Assembly: GCA_902381685.1 (NCBI GenBank)
Contig: LR698958.1
Span: 1,179,672 to 1,243,671, forward strand
Source: Lachnospiraceae bacterium
GTDB taxonomy: Bacteria > Bacillota > Clostridia > Lachnospirales > Lachnospiraceae
DNA length: 64,000 nucleotides
Direction of reading: 5' to 3'
This document shows positions 42,823-51,496 of this stretch, one piece after another; position 1 is the stretch's first letter, and each line of letters starts with the position of its first letter. The translations under genes were made by a program, and so were the position numbers. Below the pieces are notes generated by a model. That model was not told where the DNA came from. It did not search any database and was given only the letters and a program-made list of their open reading frames with translations.

Positions 42823-44109
42823 TTATTGGCACTCCTCAATAATCTTACGATACACTTCCTGCCATGATTTTCCGCTTTCTTTGCAGATTCTTGCAATGCT
42901 ATCATGCTCCGGGTAAATTCTTTCCCCTGTTGGAAGACTGCAAATCTTAATCTGCACTTCTCCCATTGATGTATCACGGGTTTCAATTCTTCTCGGTAAA
43001 ACACTTCTCTCCATGCGCTGAATGCGGATACCGATACTTGTTGTTTCTTCAAAAATAATTTTCTGTAACTGCGAAATCTGATTTTCTTTACAGATTACGT
43101 TTAACTGATAACCGGGACGGTTCTTTTTCATAAAAACAGGGAAATAATGTACGTCTCTTGCTCCTGCCTCCATAAGTTTTTCCATCGTATAACCAAGCGC
43201 CTCTCCCGTGCAGTCATCAATATTACTTTCCAGTTTTATAATTTCATCTTTTTCGACATCTTGATTTGCCTGCTCCTCAATAAGCATTGCGCGAAGAATA
43301 CTCGGTCTCTCATAATTTCTTTTTCCCGCACCGATACCTGTTTTCAAAATGCGGAAATTTTCCGGTAACTTCTCCTCCGTTCTAATCGCTGCCGCAATAG
43401 CCGCCCCCGTAGGAGTGACAAATTCCCCTTCCGTCTCTGTAATGCGCAGTGTAAGGTTTTCTGCATTGACAATATTTGCAACGGCAGGAACAGGAATCGG
43501 AAGAACCCCGTGCTGGCACCGAACTGTTCCGCTTCCCTCGTAAAGCGTAGGGATAATTACGTCCTCTATTCCTAAATTATCGAGGCAGATGGCAACGGCA
43601 GCAATATCCACTATCGAATCCACTGCGCCTACTTCATGGAAATGTACTTCCGTCTTCGGTTTTCCATGCGCTTTCGCCTCTGCATTTGCAAGAATATCAA
43701 AAATCTTTTCCGCAAGTTCTTTTGCCCGTTCCGTCATTCTGCTACAACGGATAATTCCCTGAATTTCAATCAGACCACGGTGTTCATGATGATGGTCGTG
43801 ACCATGTTCATGTGTATGCTCGTGATGATGGTCGTGGTCATGTGTATGTTCATGATGATGGTCATGACCGTGTAAATAATGCATGTCATGATCATGATTT
43901 TCCCGCTCCAGCACCACGTCAAAGTCACAGGCGTCCAGCCCCGACTTCGATACTCTGCTGATTTTCGTCTGAAACTGTCCGCTGATTGAAAGGCTGTTTA
44001 AAGTTTCATTTAATACATCTTGATCTGCGCCCAAATCTAAAAGAGCAGCCACCGTCATGTCTCCGCTTATTCCGGCATAACACTCCAAATATAATTTCTG
44101 TTTACTCAT
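42823..44109 (-). CDS. larC: Nickel insertion protein LarC (full-length)
   Basis: Inserts Ni into the NPN cofactor in a CTP-dependent reaction. N-terminal YLECYAGISGDMTVAALLDL, then a His/Asp-rich stretch (~71-110) built of HDHHHEHTH repeats that probably binds metal, then HFHEVGAVDSIVDI and the LESNIDDCTGEALGYTMEKL domain. The gene is one uninterrupted frame, unlike Lactobacillus where larC1/larC2 need a frameshift. Start at ATG 44109 is preferred (GGGGG 8 nt upstream) over ATG 44115. Overlaps larB by 8 nt. Confidence 0.95.
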   Translation of the reverse strand: MSKQKLYLECYAGISGDMTVAALLDLGADQDVLNETLNSLSISGQFQTKISRVSKSGLDACDFDVVLERENHDHDMHYLHGHDHHHEHTHDHDHHHEHTHEHGHDHHHEHRGLIEIQGIIRCSRMTERAKELAEKIFDILANAEAKAHGKPKTEVHFHEVGAVDSIVDIAAVAICLDNLGIEDVIIPTLYEGSGTVRCQHGVLPIPVPAVANIVNAENLTLRITETEGEFVTPTGAAIAAAIRTEEKLPENFRILKTGIGAGKRNYERPSILRAMLIEEQANQDVEKDEIIKLESNIDDCTGEALGYTMEKLMEAGARDVHYFPVFMKKNRPGYQLNVICKENQISQLQKIIFEETTSIGIRIQRMERSVLPRRIETRDTSMGEVQIKICSLPTGERIYPEHDSIARICKESGKSWQEVYRKIIEECQ

Positions 44110-44854
44110 GTTCATGTACCCCCAGTTTATTAATCTGTGATGCTATGTAACCTGCACCATATCCGTTATCAATATTTACCGTAGCAATTCCATTCGCACA
44201 GGAATTAATCATTGTTAGCAATGCTGATATTCCATTCATGCTTGCACCATATCCGACAGAAGTAGGCACTGCAATTACCGGTTTATCTACAAGTCCTCCG
44301 ATAACACTCGCTAATGCTCCCTCCATTCCCGCTACTGTAATCACGCAATTTGCACTCTGAATTGTCTCTACTCTGGAAAGAAGGCGGTGAAGTCCGCTTA
44401 CCCCCACATCATATATTCTTTCTACATGATTTCCGAAAAACTCCGCTGTCTGTGCCGCTTCCTCCGCAACGGGAATATCTGCCGTTCCCGCTGTACAGAC
44501 AACAATCTTTCCGACATATTCTTTTTCCTTCTTCTCAATCTTCAAAATGCGGGACAGCGCATCGTACTCTACTTCAGGAAGTTTTGACTGCACAAGTTCC
44601 GCCTGTTCTTTTGACGCCCTCGTTCCAAGTACTTCTCCTTCTTCTGCATAAAGCCGTTCATAAATACTTAAAAGATGCTCGTCCGCCTTTCCGCTGCAAA
44701 ATACAACTTCTGCGCAACCGGAGCGTAGTTTTCTATGTGTATCCAACTTTGCATACCCTAAATCTTCAAACGGTTGTCTGCGGAAAAATTCTTCCGCTTC
44801 CTCCACAGACATTGCGCCATTCTTCACCTGTTCCAATATTTTCTTTGTATCCAT
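44102..44854 (-). CDS. larB: NPN cofactor biosynthesis protein LarB
   Basis: Carboxylates and hydrolyses nicotinic acid adenine dinucleotide, the first NPN step. PurE/AIRC-like domain in the C-terminal two thirds: VCTAGTADIPVAEEAAQTAE, VAGMEGALASVIGGLVDKP and GYGASMNGISALLTMINSC. 250 aa. GGAGGTAGGCAGAT precedes ATG. First gene of larB-larC-larE, six nt after the ABC importer genes. Confidence 0.95.
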   Translation of the reverse strand: MDTKKILEQVKNGAMSVEEAEEFFRRQPFEDLGYAKLDTHRKLRSGCAEVVFCSGKADEHLLSIYERLYAEEGEVLGTRASKEQAELVQSKLPEVEYDALSRILKIEKKEKEYVGKIVVCTAGTADIPVAEEAAQTAEFFGNHVERIYDVGVSGLHRLLSRVETIQSANCVITVAGMEGALASVIGGLVDKPVIAVPTSVGYGASMNGISALLTMINSCANGIATVNIDNGYGAGYIASQINKLGVHEHE

Positions 44855-44860
44855 ATCTGC

Positions 44861-45475
44861 CTACCTCCGATTTATTTCACTTAAGTCAACTATTCTTGTA
44901 CAAACTCTTTTTGCCAGATCCATATTATGTGTGACAATCAGCATTCCATAATTGCGTTCTTCTGCCATCTGCAATAAAACATTCCAAATCTGCGCCTGTG
45001 AAATAACATCTAGCATCGTTGTAATTTCATCACAAATAAGAAATTTTGTTTCGGGACTTAATAGACGCACAATGCAAAATCGCTGCAGTTCTCCTCCCGA
45101 CAGTTCCCGCGGCCATCTTGTCAGCCAGTCTTTTTCAATTCCAAAACGCTCCAATATTTTCTCATCGGGATTCCAGCATTCATTTAATGTCTTCTCCATT
45201 TTCCATCTCGGATTTACCGCTAACTCGGGGTGTTGGTAAATCATCTGCACCGGACAGAAACCTTTTGCCTGCAAAGGTTTCCCGTCGAGCAAAACCTGTC
45301 CGGAATCCGCACGGTTATATCCTGCAAGAATTTTCGCAAGTGTACTCTTTCCGTATCCTGACGGACCTACAATCCCTACTCTTTCCCCTGTTTCTATTTT
45401 CAGGTTTACGTCCTTTAGAATCCATGAAGATTTATCCGTATATCGAAAACTTATATTTTCCGCACTAAGTTGCAT
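44861..45475 (-). CDS. ABC transporter ATPase, NikE/DppF-like
   Basis: 204 aa, compact ATPase. Walker A GPSGYGKSTLAKIL (~38), Q-loop MIYQHPE, signature LSGGELQRFCIVRLL (~128), Walker B FLICDEITTMLD (~148). It lacks the C-terminal oligopeptide domain of the partner gene. Start at ATG 45475 with AGG 7 nt upstream; a GTG at 45481 is possible. Overlaps the preceding ATPase gene. Predicted to energise Ni uptake on the basis of the lar genes just downstream. Confidence 0.85.
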   Translation of the reverse strand: MQLSAENISFRYTDKSSWILKDVNLKIETGERVGIVGPSGYGKSTLAKILAGYNRADSGQVLLDGKPLQAKGFCPVQMIYQHPELAVNPRWKMEKTLNECWNPDEKILERFGIEKDWLTRWPRELSGGELQRFCIVRLLSPETKFLICDEITTMLDVISQAQIWNVLLQMAEERNYGMLIVTHNMDLAKRVCTRIVDLSEINRR

Positions 45476-46385
45476 GAACACACCTAACCTTTCCGCCTCT
45501 CAGCTTTCTCATCGGAATTTCACCGCAGCACTTCTTCGTCACATTCGGACAGCGGTCTGCAAACAGACAGCCTCCCGGCAGGTTAGCCGCATAAGGCTGC
45601 ACACCGTCTATTGCCTGAAATTCATTTTGCGGCAACGCTGAAATAAAGGCTTTGCTGTAAGGGTGACGGAGTTTTTCTGCACCGGCAAGGAAATCTTCCG
45701 TTGGCGCTGACTCCACAATTGTTCCCGCATAGAACACGGCAATTCTGTCCGCCACATGAAATGCTAAATCAATATCGTGAGTTATCAAAAGTACTCCCGC
45801 TCCATTATCTGCAATCTCCCTAAAATGTCTCAGCGTATCCATAGCCATATCAACGCTAAGTCCCGGTGTAGGTTCGTCTGCAATAATTAATTCAGGAGAC
45901 TCCATAACCGCTGAAGAAACAAGCACTCTTCTCGCCATTCCGCCGGAAAGTTGAAACGGATACATTTCCTCTACGTCTTTTGATAATTTGTATTTTTCAA
46001 ACATTTCTTCCTGTCTTTGTTTTGTAGAATAGACGCCCGTAACCTGTTTCCCCACCTTCATCACAGGGTCCAAATAATCAACGGACTGAGGGATAAACAT
46101 CATCTTTCTTCCAAGAAGTTCTTTTCTTCTTTTTTGTGTAAGTTCTTCTCCATTATAGGAAATCTTTCCACTGATATTCGCATTATTTGGAAGCAGTCCC
46201 ATAATGGCATGTGCGAGAAGACTTTTTCCCGAACCGCTTGAGCCCACCACGGCGACAATCTCTCCCCGATTTACGTCCAGAGAAAGAGAATGTACAACTT
46301 CCAGATTTTCTTTATGGAAAAATCCTTTATACATGCTAAATGACACGACAAGGTCATCTACCGTTAAAACACTTTTTTCTTTCAT
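45465..46385 (-). CDS. ABC transporter ATPase, NikD/DppD-like
   Basis: 306 aa. Walker A GSSGSGKSLLAHAI (~52), signature LSGGMARRVLVSSAV (~147), Walker B LIIADEPTPGLS. C-terminal oligopeptide/dipeptide domain with RHPYSKAFISALP and a cysteine-bearing GCLFADRCPNVTKKCC segment. Member of the peptide/nickel importer class; Ni as substrate is inferred from the lar genes. Confidence 0.87.
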   Translation of the reverse strand: MKEKSVLTVDDLVVSFSMYKGFFHKENLEVVHSLSLDVNRGEIVAVVGSSGSGKSLLAHAIMGLLPNNANISGKISYNGEELTQKRRKELLGRKMMFIPQSVDYLDPVMKVGKQVTGVYSTKQRQEEMFEKYKLSKDVEEMYPFQLSGGMARRVLVSSAVMESPELIIADEPTPGLSVDMAMDTLRHFREIADNGAGVLLITHDIDLAFHVADRIAVFYAGTIVESAPTEDFLAGAEKLRHPYSKAFISALPQNEFQAIDGVQPYAANLPGGCLFADRCPNVTKKCCGEIPMRKLRGGKVRCVHAT

Positions 46386-46396
46386 TTCTCTTCTCC

Positions 46397-47230
46397 CTAC
46401 TCATTTCCACTTCCCGGATTCCAAAGTTTCTTCAAATTCTCTCCGATAACATCGAATAAAATAACTGCAATTAAAAGCATTAAGCCCGGGAAGAACGCAA
46501 GCCACCATTTCCCCGTTGCAATATGGTTCATTGCCTCAGATAAAATCACCCCTATTGCAGGCATTTCCGCAGGCATTCCAAAACCGAGAAATGTGATGGA
46601 CGCTTCATGCATAATTGCGTGTGGGAAAAGTAAAACCAATCCGATTAAGTATGCCGGAAGCACATGAGGTAAAATGTGCTGTACTGCCACCTGTGTTTTT
46701 GATTTTCCCATTTTATATGCCGCCTGTACATACTGTGCAGAGCGAATCTGCATAACTTCCGAGCGGACGATTCTTGTCAGCGAAGGCCAATGCGTCAGGG
46801 CGACGGCAACCGTTACCCCCTTCACTCCTTTTCCCATCATAAACGAAATTAGCATTAAAAGCACAAGATGGGGCAGCCCCATACATAAATCTACGCACCA
46901 GTTGACAAATTTGTCTACCCAGCCGCCAAATACCGCAGAGGCTATTCCTGCAACTAAAGCGATAACCGAACTGACGACGGAGGCTAAAATACCGATAATC
47001 AAACTGTTTGACAGACCTTTAATACATCTATAAAACATATCTCTTCCCACAAAATCCGTGCCAAACAAATGTTTTAATCCCGGTGCCATAAATTTATCCG
47101 CATAATTTGTGTCATAACAGGACGGGTCCATAAAGATGCCCCAAAAGAAAATTCCTGCCAAATAAATAACTGCAATGGCCACCAATATGGCAACCATAAC
47201 TCTTCTGTTCCAAAATTTCTTCTTATCCAC
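46397..47230 (-). CDS. ABC transporter permease, NikC/DppC-like
   Basis: 277 aa with an N-terminal membrane segment and five more. The HLFGTDFVGRDMFYRCIKG segment near residue 55 and the EAA loop KMGKSKTQVAVQHILPHVLP near 180 are typical. I chose GTG 47230, four bases after GAGGGGGAG, which gives an 8-nt overlap with the partner permease; the longer frame upstream has no ribosome site. Confidence 0.87.
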   Translation of the reverse strand: MDKKKFWNRRVMVAILVAIAVIYLAGIFFWGIFMDPSCYDTNYADKFMAPGLKHLFGTDFVGRDMFYRCIKGLSNSLIIGILASVVSSVIALVAGIASAVFGGWVDKFVNWCVDLCMGLPHLVLLMLISFMMGKGVKGVTVAVALTHWPSLTRIVRSEVMQIRSAQYVQAAYKMGKSKTQVAVQHILPHVLPAYLIGLVLLFPHAIMHEASITFLGFGMPAEMPAIGVILSEAMNHIATGKWWLAFFPGLMLLIAVILFDVIGENLKKLWNPGSGNE

Positions 47231-48206
47231 GTTTCTCCCCCTCTCTGATTCTAGGGTCAAAAACGCCATATAACAGATTAGCAATTAAATTTCCGGTAAA
47301 TACAAATAATGCACTGAAAATTGCTATTCCCAGAAGAAGCGGTACGTCTGCATTCATCGCTGCCGCCGTTGTCGCATTTCCTATGCCCGGATATGCGAAC
47401 ACAGTCTCCGCAAGCGCCATACCTCCAAATAATTCATTGAAAGAGGCGAACTGAACCGTAATCGCCGGAAGGGCAACATTGCGCAGAACGTGGCGTTTGA
47501 CAAGTTGTCTGTCATTTTCCCCTCTTGCTCTCGCATACAGAATAAAATCACTGTTCATAATTTCTATTACTTTCTGCCTTGTATATAAAACGACTTCACT
47601 TATACTTACAATCGTAAGTGTCAATACCGGCAAAATCAAATGGTAAATGCGGTCGCCGAGTGTCACCTCTGACGCCAATTTTCCCGCCGGAACTGCCATT
47701 CCGATTGGAAACCAGCCCAACTGTACCGCAAATATTGTTAAAATAAGCAGTCCAATCCAAAACACCGGCGCTGATTTAATTACAAGACAAAATGTTTTTA
47801 CAATTCTGTCCATAATTCCTCCCTGGCGCATTCCACAGACAATACCCAGTATAAATCCAATGATACCGGACAATGCCCATGCCAGCATCATCAGTACAAT
47901 CGAATACGAAAATCTTGTCTTAATCACTTCAATGACCGGTTTTTTATATGTGATGGACATTCCCAAATCGCCATGAACAGCGTGTTTTACCCAAGTGGCA
48001 AACCTCTCAGGAAGGGGATCATTCAACCCCCATTCCTCAGCGATTTCTTCTTTTGCCTCCTCCGACAATGTTGAATTTGTACCTACATAGGAGACCAACG
48101 GATCAATAGGTGCTTTTGTAATCAGTAAAAACGCCACAATACTGACTGCCACCAAAAGCAGCACCATTCTCACACATTCTCCTAATAACTTCTTTCCGTT
48201 TTTCAT
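47223..48206 (-). CDS. ABC transporter permease, NikB/DppB-like
   Basis: 327 aa, six membrane segments. N-terminal SIVAFLLITKAPIDPLVSYVG and EEWGLNDPLPERFATWV are typical of DppB/NikB, and the EAA loop is RARGENDRQLVKRHVLRN. CGGAGAG precedes ATG. Confidence 0.88.
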   Translation of the reverse strand: MKNGKKLLGECVRMVLLLVAVSIVAFLLITKAPIDPLVSYVGTNSTLSEEAKEEIAEEWGLNDPLPERFATWVKHAVHGDLGMSITYKKPVIEVIKTRFSYSIVLMMLAWALSGIIGFILGIVCGMRQGGIMDRIVKTFCLVIKSAPVFWIGLLILTIFAVQLGWFPIGMAVPAGKLASEVTLGDRIYHLILPVLTLTIVSISEVVLYTRQKVIEIMNSDFILYARARGENDRQLVKRHVLRNVALPAITVQFASFNELFGGMALAETVFAYPGIGNATTAAAMNADVPLLLGIAIFSALFVFTGNLIANLLYGVFDPRIREGEKRG

Positions 48207-48222
48207 TAAACTCTCTCCGGTT

Positions 48223-49830
48223 CTATTTCATTTTCCAATCTGCCATATTGCAGATAATAGGTGTTCCATGCCCATGTGGGTGTGGAATCTGCGTATCTAT
48301 TGAAATATCCAATTTATCGCTTATAAAGTAGCAATGCTGAATATTTACAAGGAATAAGTTTGTGTAATCTTCATCTGCAATTTTCTGAACTTCTTTCCAT
48401 GCGGCAACTGCTTTCTCCTGCGTATTTGCAGATAACGCTTCCTTAATTTTAGCATCTACTGCCGGGTTCTGGTAACCTACCACATTATCGTATCCTCCTG
48501 TCAGGAATAAATCTGACTGGAATAAAGAAGATAATACTGTTGGAGAATACTGTCCCCAGCCCCACATAATTGCCGATGTGTTTTGTAATGTTACAATTTC
48601 CTCCCAAGTTGCCGTTTTTACTTTAATATCAATGCCAAGTTCCTTTGCATTTTCCGCAAGCGCCACAGAAAGATTATATCTGTCCGTATCCCCTGACGAT
48701 GCATACAAATCAAATGTACATTTCTGTCCGTCTTTTTCACGGATACCGTCTTTTCCTACTTTCCAGCCTGCATCTTCCAAAAGTTTTTTCGCCTCGTCTA
48801 CCTTTTTATCCGGATAAGTATCCGTACTCGCCCAAACAAGGTTATCTGTAAAGTTCACTGACGGAAGCCCGATTCCGTCAGAAGAATTATCAATAATTTT
48901 CTGACGGTCAATTCCGATGGAAAGTGCTTTCCTTACTGCCAGATCGGAAGTGACATTATTTCCAACTGTCACTTTCTTGCCATCAGAGTTTTTCATTTCA
49001 GTCACTCTGCGCACCGGAAGACTGACATTTCTAACGTCCATTGTCTCTAATTTCTGTAAAGTCATTCCCGGAATTTTTTCTTTTGAATAGTTTGTTCCGA
49101 CCATAACAACGTCCAGTTCTCCCGCTTTTGCAGCCGCAAAAGCAGCATCTGTATCCATATTTACAATAGTCACTTTCTTAATTTCCGGTTCTTTTCCAAA
49201 ATAATTTTCGTTTGCCTCCAAGATAATCTGCTGATCTGCGTCATATTGCGCAACCTTGTACGCTCCCGTTCCAATTGGTTTTGTATCAAACGCTTTACTG
49301 TCATAAGCATCTGAAGGCACAATCTGGAGAAGTGCCGTTGTATCTAAAAACGGTGAGTACGCTTCTTTTAACTTAAATTCAACCGTATTTTTATCTATTT
49401 CTTTTACCGAAGCAAGACGTGTCAAATCTACATACTCATTATCCGCCTGATTTTTTTGCACTGTCTCATATGTAAATACAACATCTTCCGCATCAAAATC
49501 ACTTCCGTCACTAAATTTTATATCTTCGTTCAAATGGAAAGTATATGTTAAGGAATCCTGACTTATCTCCCAACTCTTTGCCAAATCTCCCACATACTTT
49601 GAATTACTGTCCACTCTCAATAATGCGTTGTTAATAAACGGATATCCGTGTGGTAACGCACCTTTAATCGGGTCCAGACTTCCTTCAAATAGTGTTGTTC
49701 CTACATATGCCTTAATTCCGTCCTCTTTTTTTGTGGAACTATCTTTCTTCCCGTTCTCTCCGCCACAACCGGAAACAGCCATCGCAAACATCGCTGTCAC
49801 GCACAATAAACTCATAAATTTTTTCTTCAT
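48223..49830 (-). CDS. ABC transporter substrate-binding lipoprotein, NikA-like (SBP_bac_5)
   Basis: 535 aa. Lipoprotein signal peptide with lipobox VSGC (Cys22). The body is a cluster C solute-binding protein: DLAKSWEISQDSLTYTFHL and DGSDFDAEDVVFTYE near residues 85-125, IGTGAYKV near 185. This family binds peptides, nickel or nickel chelates. Nickel is favoured because larB-C-E follow directly. A C-terminal HPHGHG motif might take part in metal binding, which is speculative. Confidence 0.85.
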   Translation of the reverse strand: MKKKFMSLLCVTAMFAMAVSGCGGENGKKDSSTKKEDGIKAYVGTTLFEGSLDPIKGALPHGYPFINNALLRVDSNSKYVGDLAKSWEISQDSLTYTFHLNEDIKFSDGSDFDAEDVVFTYETVQKNQADNEYVDLTRLASVKEIDKNTVEFKLKEAYSPFLDTTALLQIVPSDAYDSKAFDTKPIGTGAYKVAQYDADQQIILEANENYFGKEPEIKKVTIVNMDTDAAFAAAKAGELDVVMVGTNYSKEKIPGMTLQKLETMDVRNVSLPVRRVTEMKNSDGKKVTVGNNVTSDLAVRKALSIGIDRQKIIDNSSDGIGLPSVNFTDNLVWASTDTYPDKKVDEAKKLLEDAGWKVGKDGIREKDGQKCTFDLYASSGDTDRYNLSVALAENAKELGIDIKVKTATWEEIVTLQNTSAIMWGWGQYSPTVLSSLFQSDLFLTGGYDNVVGYQNPAVDAKIKEALSANTQEKAVAAWKEVQKIADEDYTNLFLVNIQHCYFISDKLDISIDTQIPHPHGHGTPIICNMADWKMK

Positions 49831-49844
49831 ATTTTTTCCTCTCT

Positions 49845-50000
49845 TCTAAATGAAAAAAAGCATACGAACTACCCTTCTGGATATTCCTACGCCTTCTGAC
49901 ATTTTCTTATTCTTGTGTATCAATATGATTATTCCGTATTCCACCGTCTCATTTGTGAAATACTTCTGTATCTCGTTTACGCTTCATGCTGTCTTTTCTG
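49845..50000 (-). promoter_or_regulatory. Candidate structured leader of the nik-lar operon
   Basis: The ~200-nt gap before the binding-protein gene holds a hairpin GTATTTCAC / GTGGAATAC with a 10-nt loop (near 49939-49966) and two copies of CAGAAGG(C)GTAG (near 49875-49897). It does not match any riboswitch I can recall, including NiCo, cobalamin and SAM types. No clear promoter was found in it. Confidence 0.35.
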
Positions 50001-50029
50001 GTTATATACTTCTCATATGATATTGCTTT

Positions 50030-50440
50030 CTAGCAATTTGAATATTCAATTAATTCTTCTACCACCGATGCAATTAAAAAACTCATCGATGTGTTTCCAA
50101 CTCCGACAATAATGTTGTTACAATGGTTCATCGGAATCAATAACTTTCTTGCCTCACTTTGACCAACAGCTTCTGCCATCTTTGAAGTGATTTCACCGTA
50201 CATAGAATCAGCAATTGCTATTCCAACCGGTCCTATAATTATCTCTGCTCTTCTGCAGCCTACCACAACTGCATTCTCGCCTGTTGCCGCATGGTCTGCT
50301 CCCGCTTTCAGCATATTCGATGTTGCCATGGAATTCGTTCCCACTGCCGTTATCTCTGCTGCAGGAAATTCCTGCTTAATCGCTGACACAAGTTGTTTCC
50401 CCATGCCACCGCCCTGTGCATCTATAATTAGTACTTTCAT
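50030..50440 (-). CDS. DUF3842 family protein
   Basis: 136 aa, Rossmann-like start IIDAQGGGMGKQLVSAIK, followed by ITAVGTNSMATSNMLKAGA and a Gly-rich VGVGNTSM near the C-terminus. The family has no known function. It has GAGGAG before ATG and lies just upstream of, and in line with, the nickel importer genes, so a link to metal or cofactor metabolism is possible but unproven. Confidence 0.82.
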   Translation of the reverse strand: MKVLIIDAQGGGMGKQLVSAIKQEFPAAEITAVGTNSMATSNMLKAGADHAATGENAVVVGCRRAEIIIGPVGIAIADSMYGEITSKMAEAVGQSEARKLLIPMNHCNNIIVGVGNTSMSFLIASVVEELIEYSNC

Positions 50441-50514
50441 TTCTGCTCCTCATTTCTTTATTTTCTTATCTTGTATAGTATAGCAGAATATCGGGGACAC
50501 TGGCAATCTTTTCA

Positions 50515-50549
50515 TAAAGTATCGGCGGTCAAACAACCGCCGACGCTTT
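50515..50549 (-). terminator. Terminator downstream of EamA gene
   Basis: CGGCGGT / ACCGCCG stem (50523-50529, 50536-50542) with a 6-nt loop, flanked by AAAG/CTTT. The T tract on the minus strand is weak. Confidence 0.6.
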
Positions 50550-50583
50550 ATTATATAGTTATATGGAGTTTAAACAAATAACT

Positions 50584-51465
50584 TTATTTCGCTTTTTTCT
50601 TCTTTAAGAATGATAATTCTGTTTCCGCTATAATAATAGCAGCAAAAATTAATACAAATCCCATGATTGAACGTGGTGTGAATTTTTCATTAAAGAAAAT
50701 TGCTCCAAATACAAGTCCGAAAATATTTTCAAAACTTAAGATAATTGAAACACTTGTTGGGTTTTCTGTCTTCTGTGCAATTGTCTGTAATAAGAAACAG
50801 ATTCCTGAACAAACAATACCAAGATATAACACTCCACCAACTGCTCCCATATTCCATTCGATTGCTCCCGGATTCTCCATTGTCAATGTAAATACCCAAG
50901 CTAAAACGGCACATACAACAAACTGAAGCATTGTAATTAATCCAGGGTCTTTATCTTTGCCCCATTTTGCAATGGCAATAATCTGTGCTGCCCAGAATAC
51001 AGAACTGATGATAGAAATACTGTCACCGTAACTGATACTGAAGTTTCCTGCTACAGATACTAAAATAATACCGACCGCACACATTGTCGCTGCAATAACA
51101 TGATAAATCTTTGGTTTTTCTTTTAAGATTAACCAACCAAGAAATGGTACAAATACGCAGTATGCAGATGAAAGGAAATGACTCTTTCCAGGCATCTCAA
51201 GCATAACACCGATTGTCTGTGTGAAATATGCCATAAACAGACATACACCAATGAAAATACCACTCTTTAAATAATCTTTATCAATTTGTTTTAACTTGTT
51301 GAAATTTGCCAACGCTAAAATCACACCTGCAACCGTAAAACGACAGGCAAGAAGTGTTCCCGCCGGCAACGTGTCCGTAGAACCTTTGATAACAACCATG
51401 GAACTTCCCCATGCAATCGCTACGAACAAGAGAGCTAATTTACCAAACATGCTATTCTTCTTCAT
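50584..51465 (-). CDS. DMT-superfamily (EamA) transporter
   Basis: 293 aa with ten membrane segments in two EamA repeats: LLFVAIAWGSSMVVIKG at the N-terminus and SLENIFG-like SIILSFENIFGLVFGAIFF near 245. Exports or imports small metabolites such as amino acids. Same strand as and 31 nt downstream of the TIGR00300-family gene, so they probably form an operon and the enzyme and transporter may act on the same amino acid. Confidence 0.88.
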   Translation of the reverse strand: MKKNSMFGKLALLFVAIAWGSSMVVIKGSTDTLPAGTLLACRFTVAGVILALANFNKLKQIDKDYLKSGIFIGVCLFMAYFTQTIGVMLEMPGKSHFLSSAYCVFVPFLGWLILKEKPKIYHVIAATMCAVGIILVSVAGNFSISYGDSISIISSVFWAAQIIAIAKWGKDKDPGLITMLQFVVCAVLAWVFTLTMENPGAIEWNMGAVGGVLYLGIVCSGICFLLQTIAQKTENPTSVSIILSFENIFGLVFGAIFFNEKFTPRSIMGFVLIFAAIIIAETELSFLKKKKAK

Positions 51466-51496
51466 AAATTTTTCTCCATTCCTTTACCGTGAAGAA

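Noticed and set aside
43787..43895. Tandem repeats in larC as a possible CRISPR array
   Set aside because: The repeats are contiguous, in frame and encode His-rich units; there are no unique spacers.
42823..44109. Programmed frameshift in larC as in Lactobacillus
   Set aside because: The gene is one complete frame with both domains.
49845..50029. NiCo or cobalamin riboswitch upstream of the nickel importer genes
   Set aside because: No B12 box and no recognisable four-way-junction consensus could be found; kept only as an unassigned leader.
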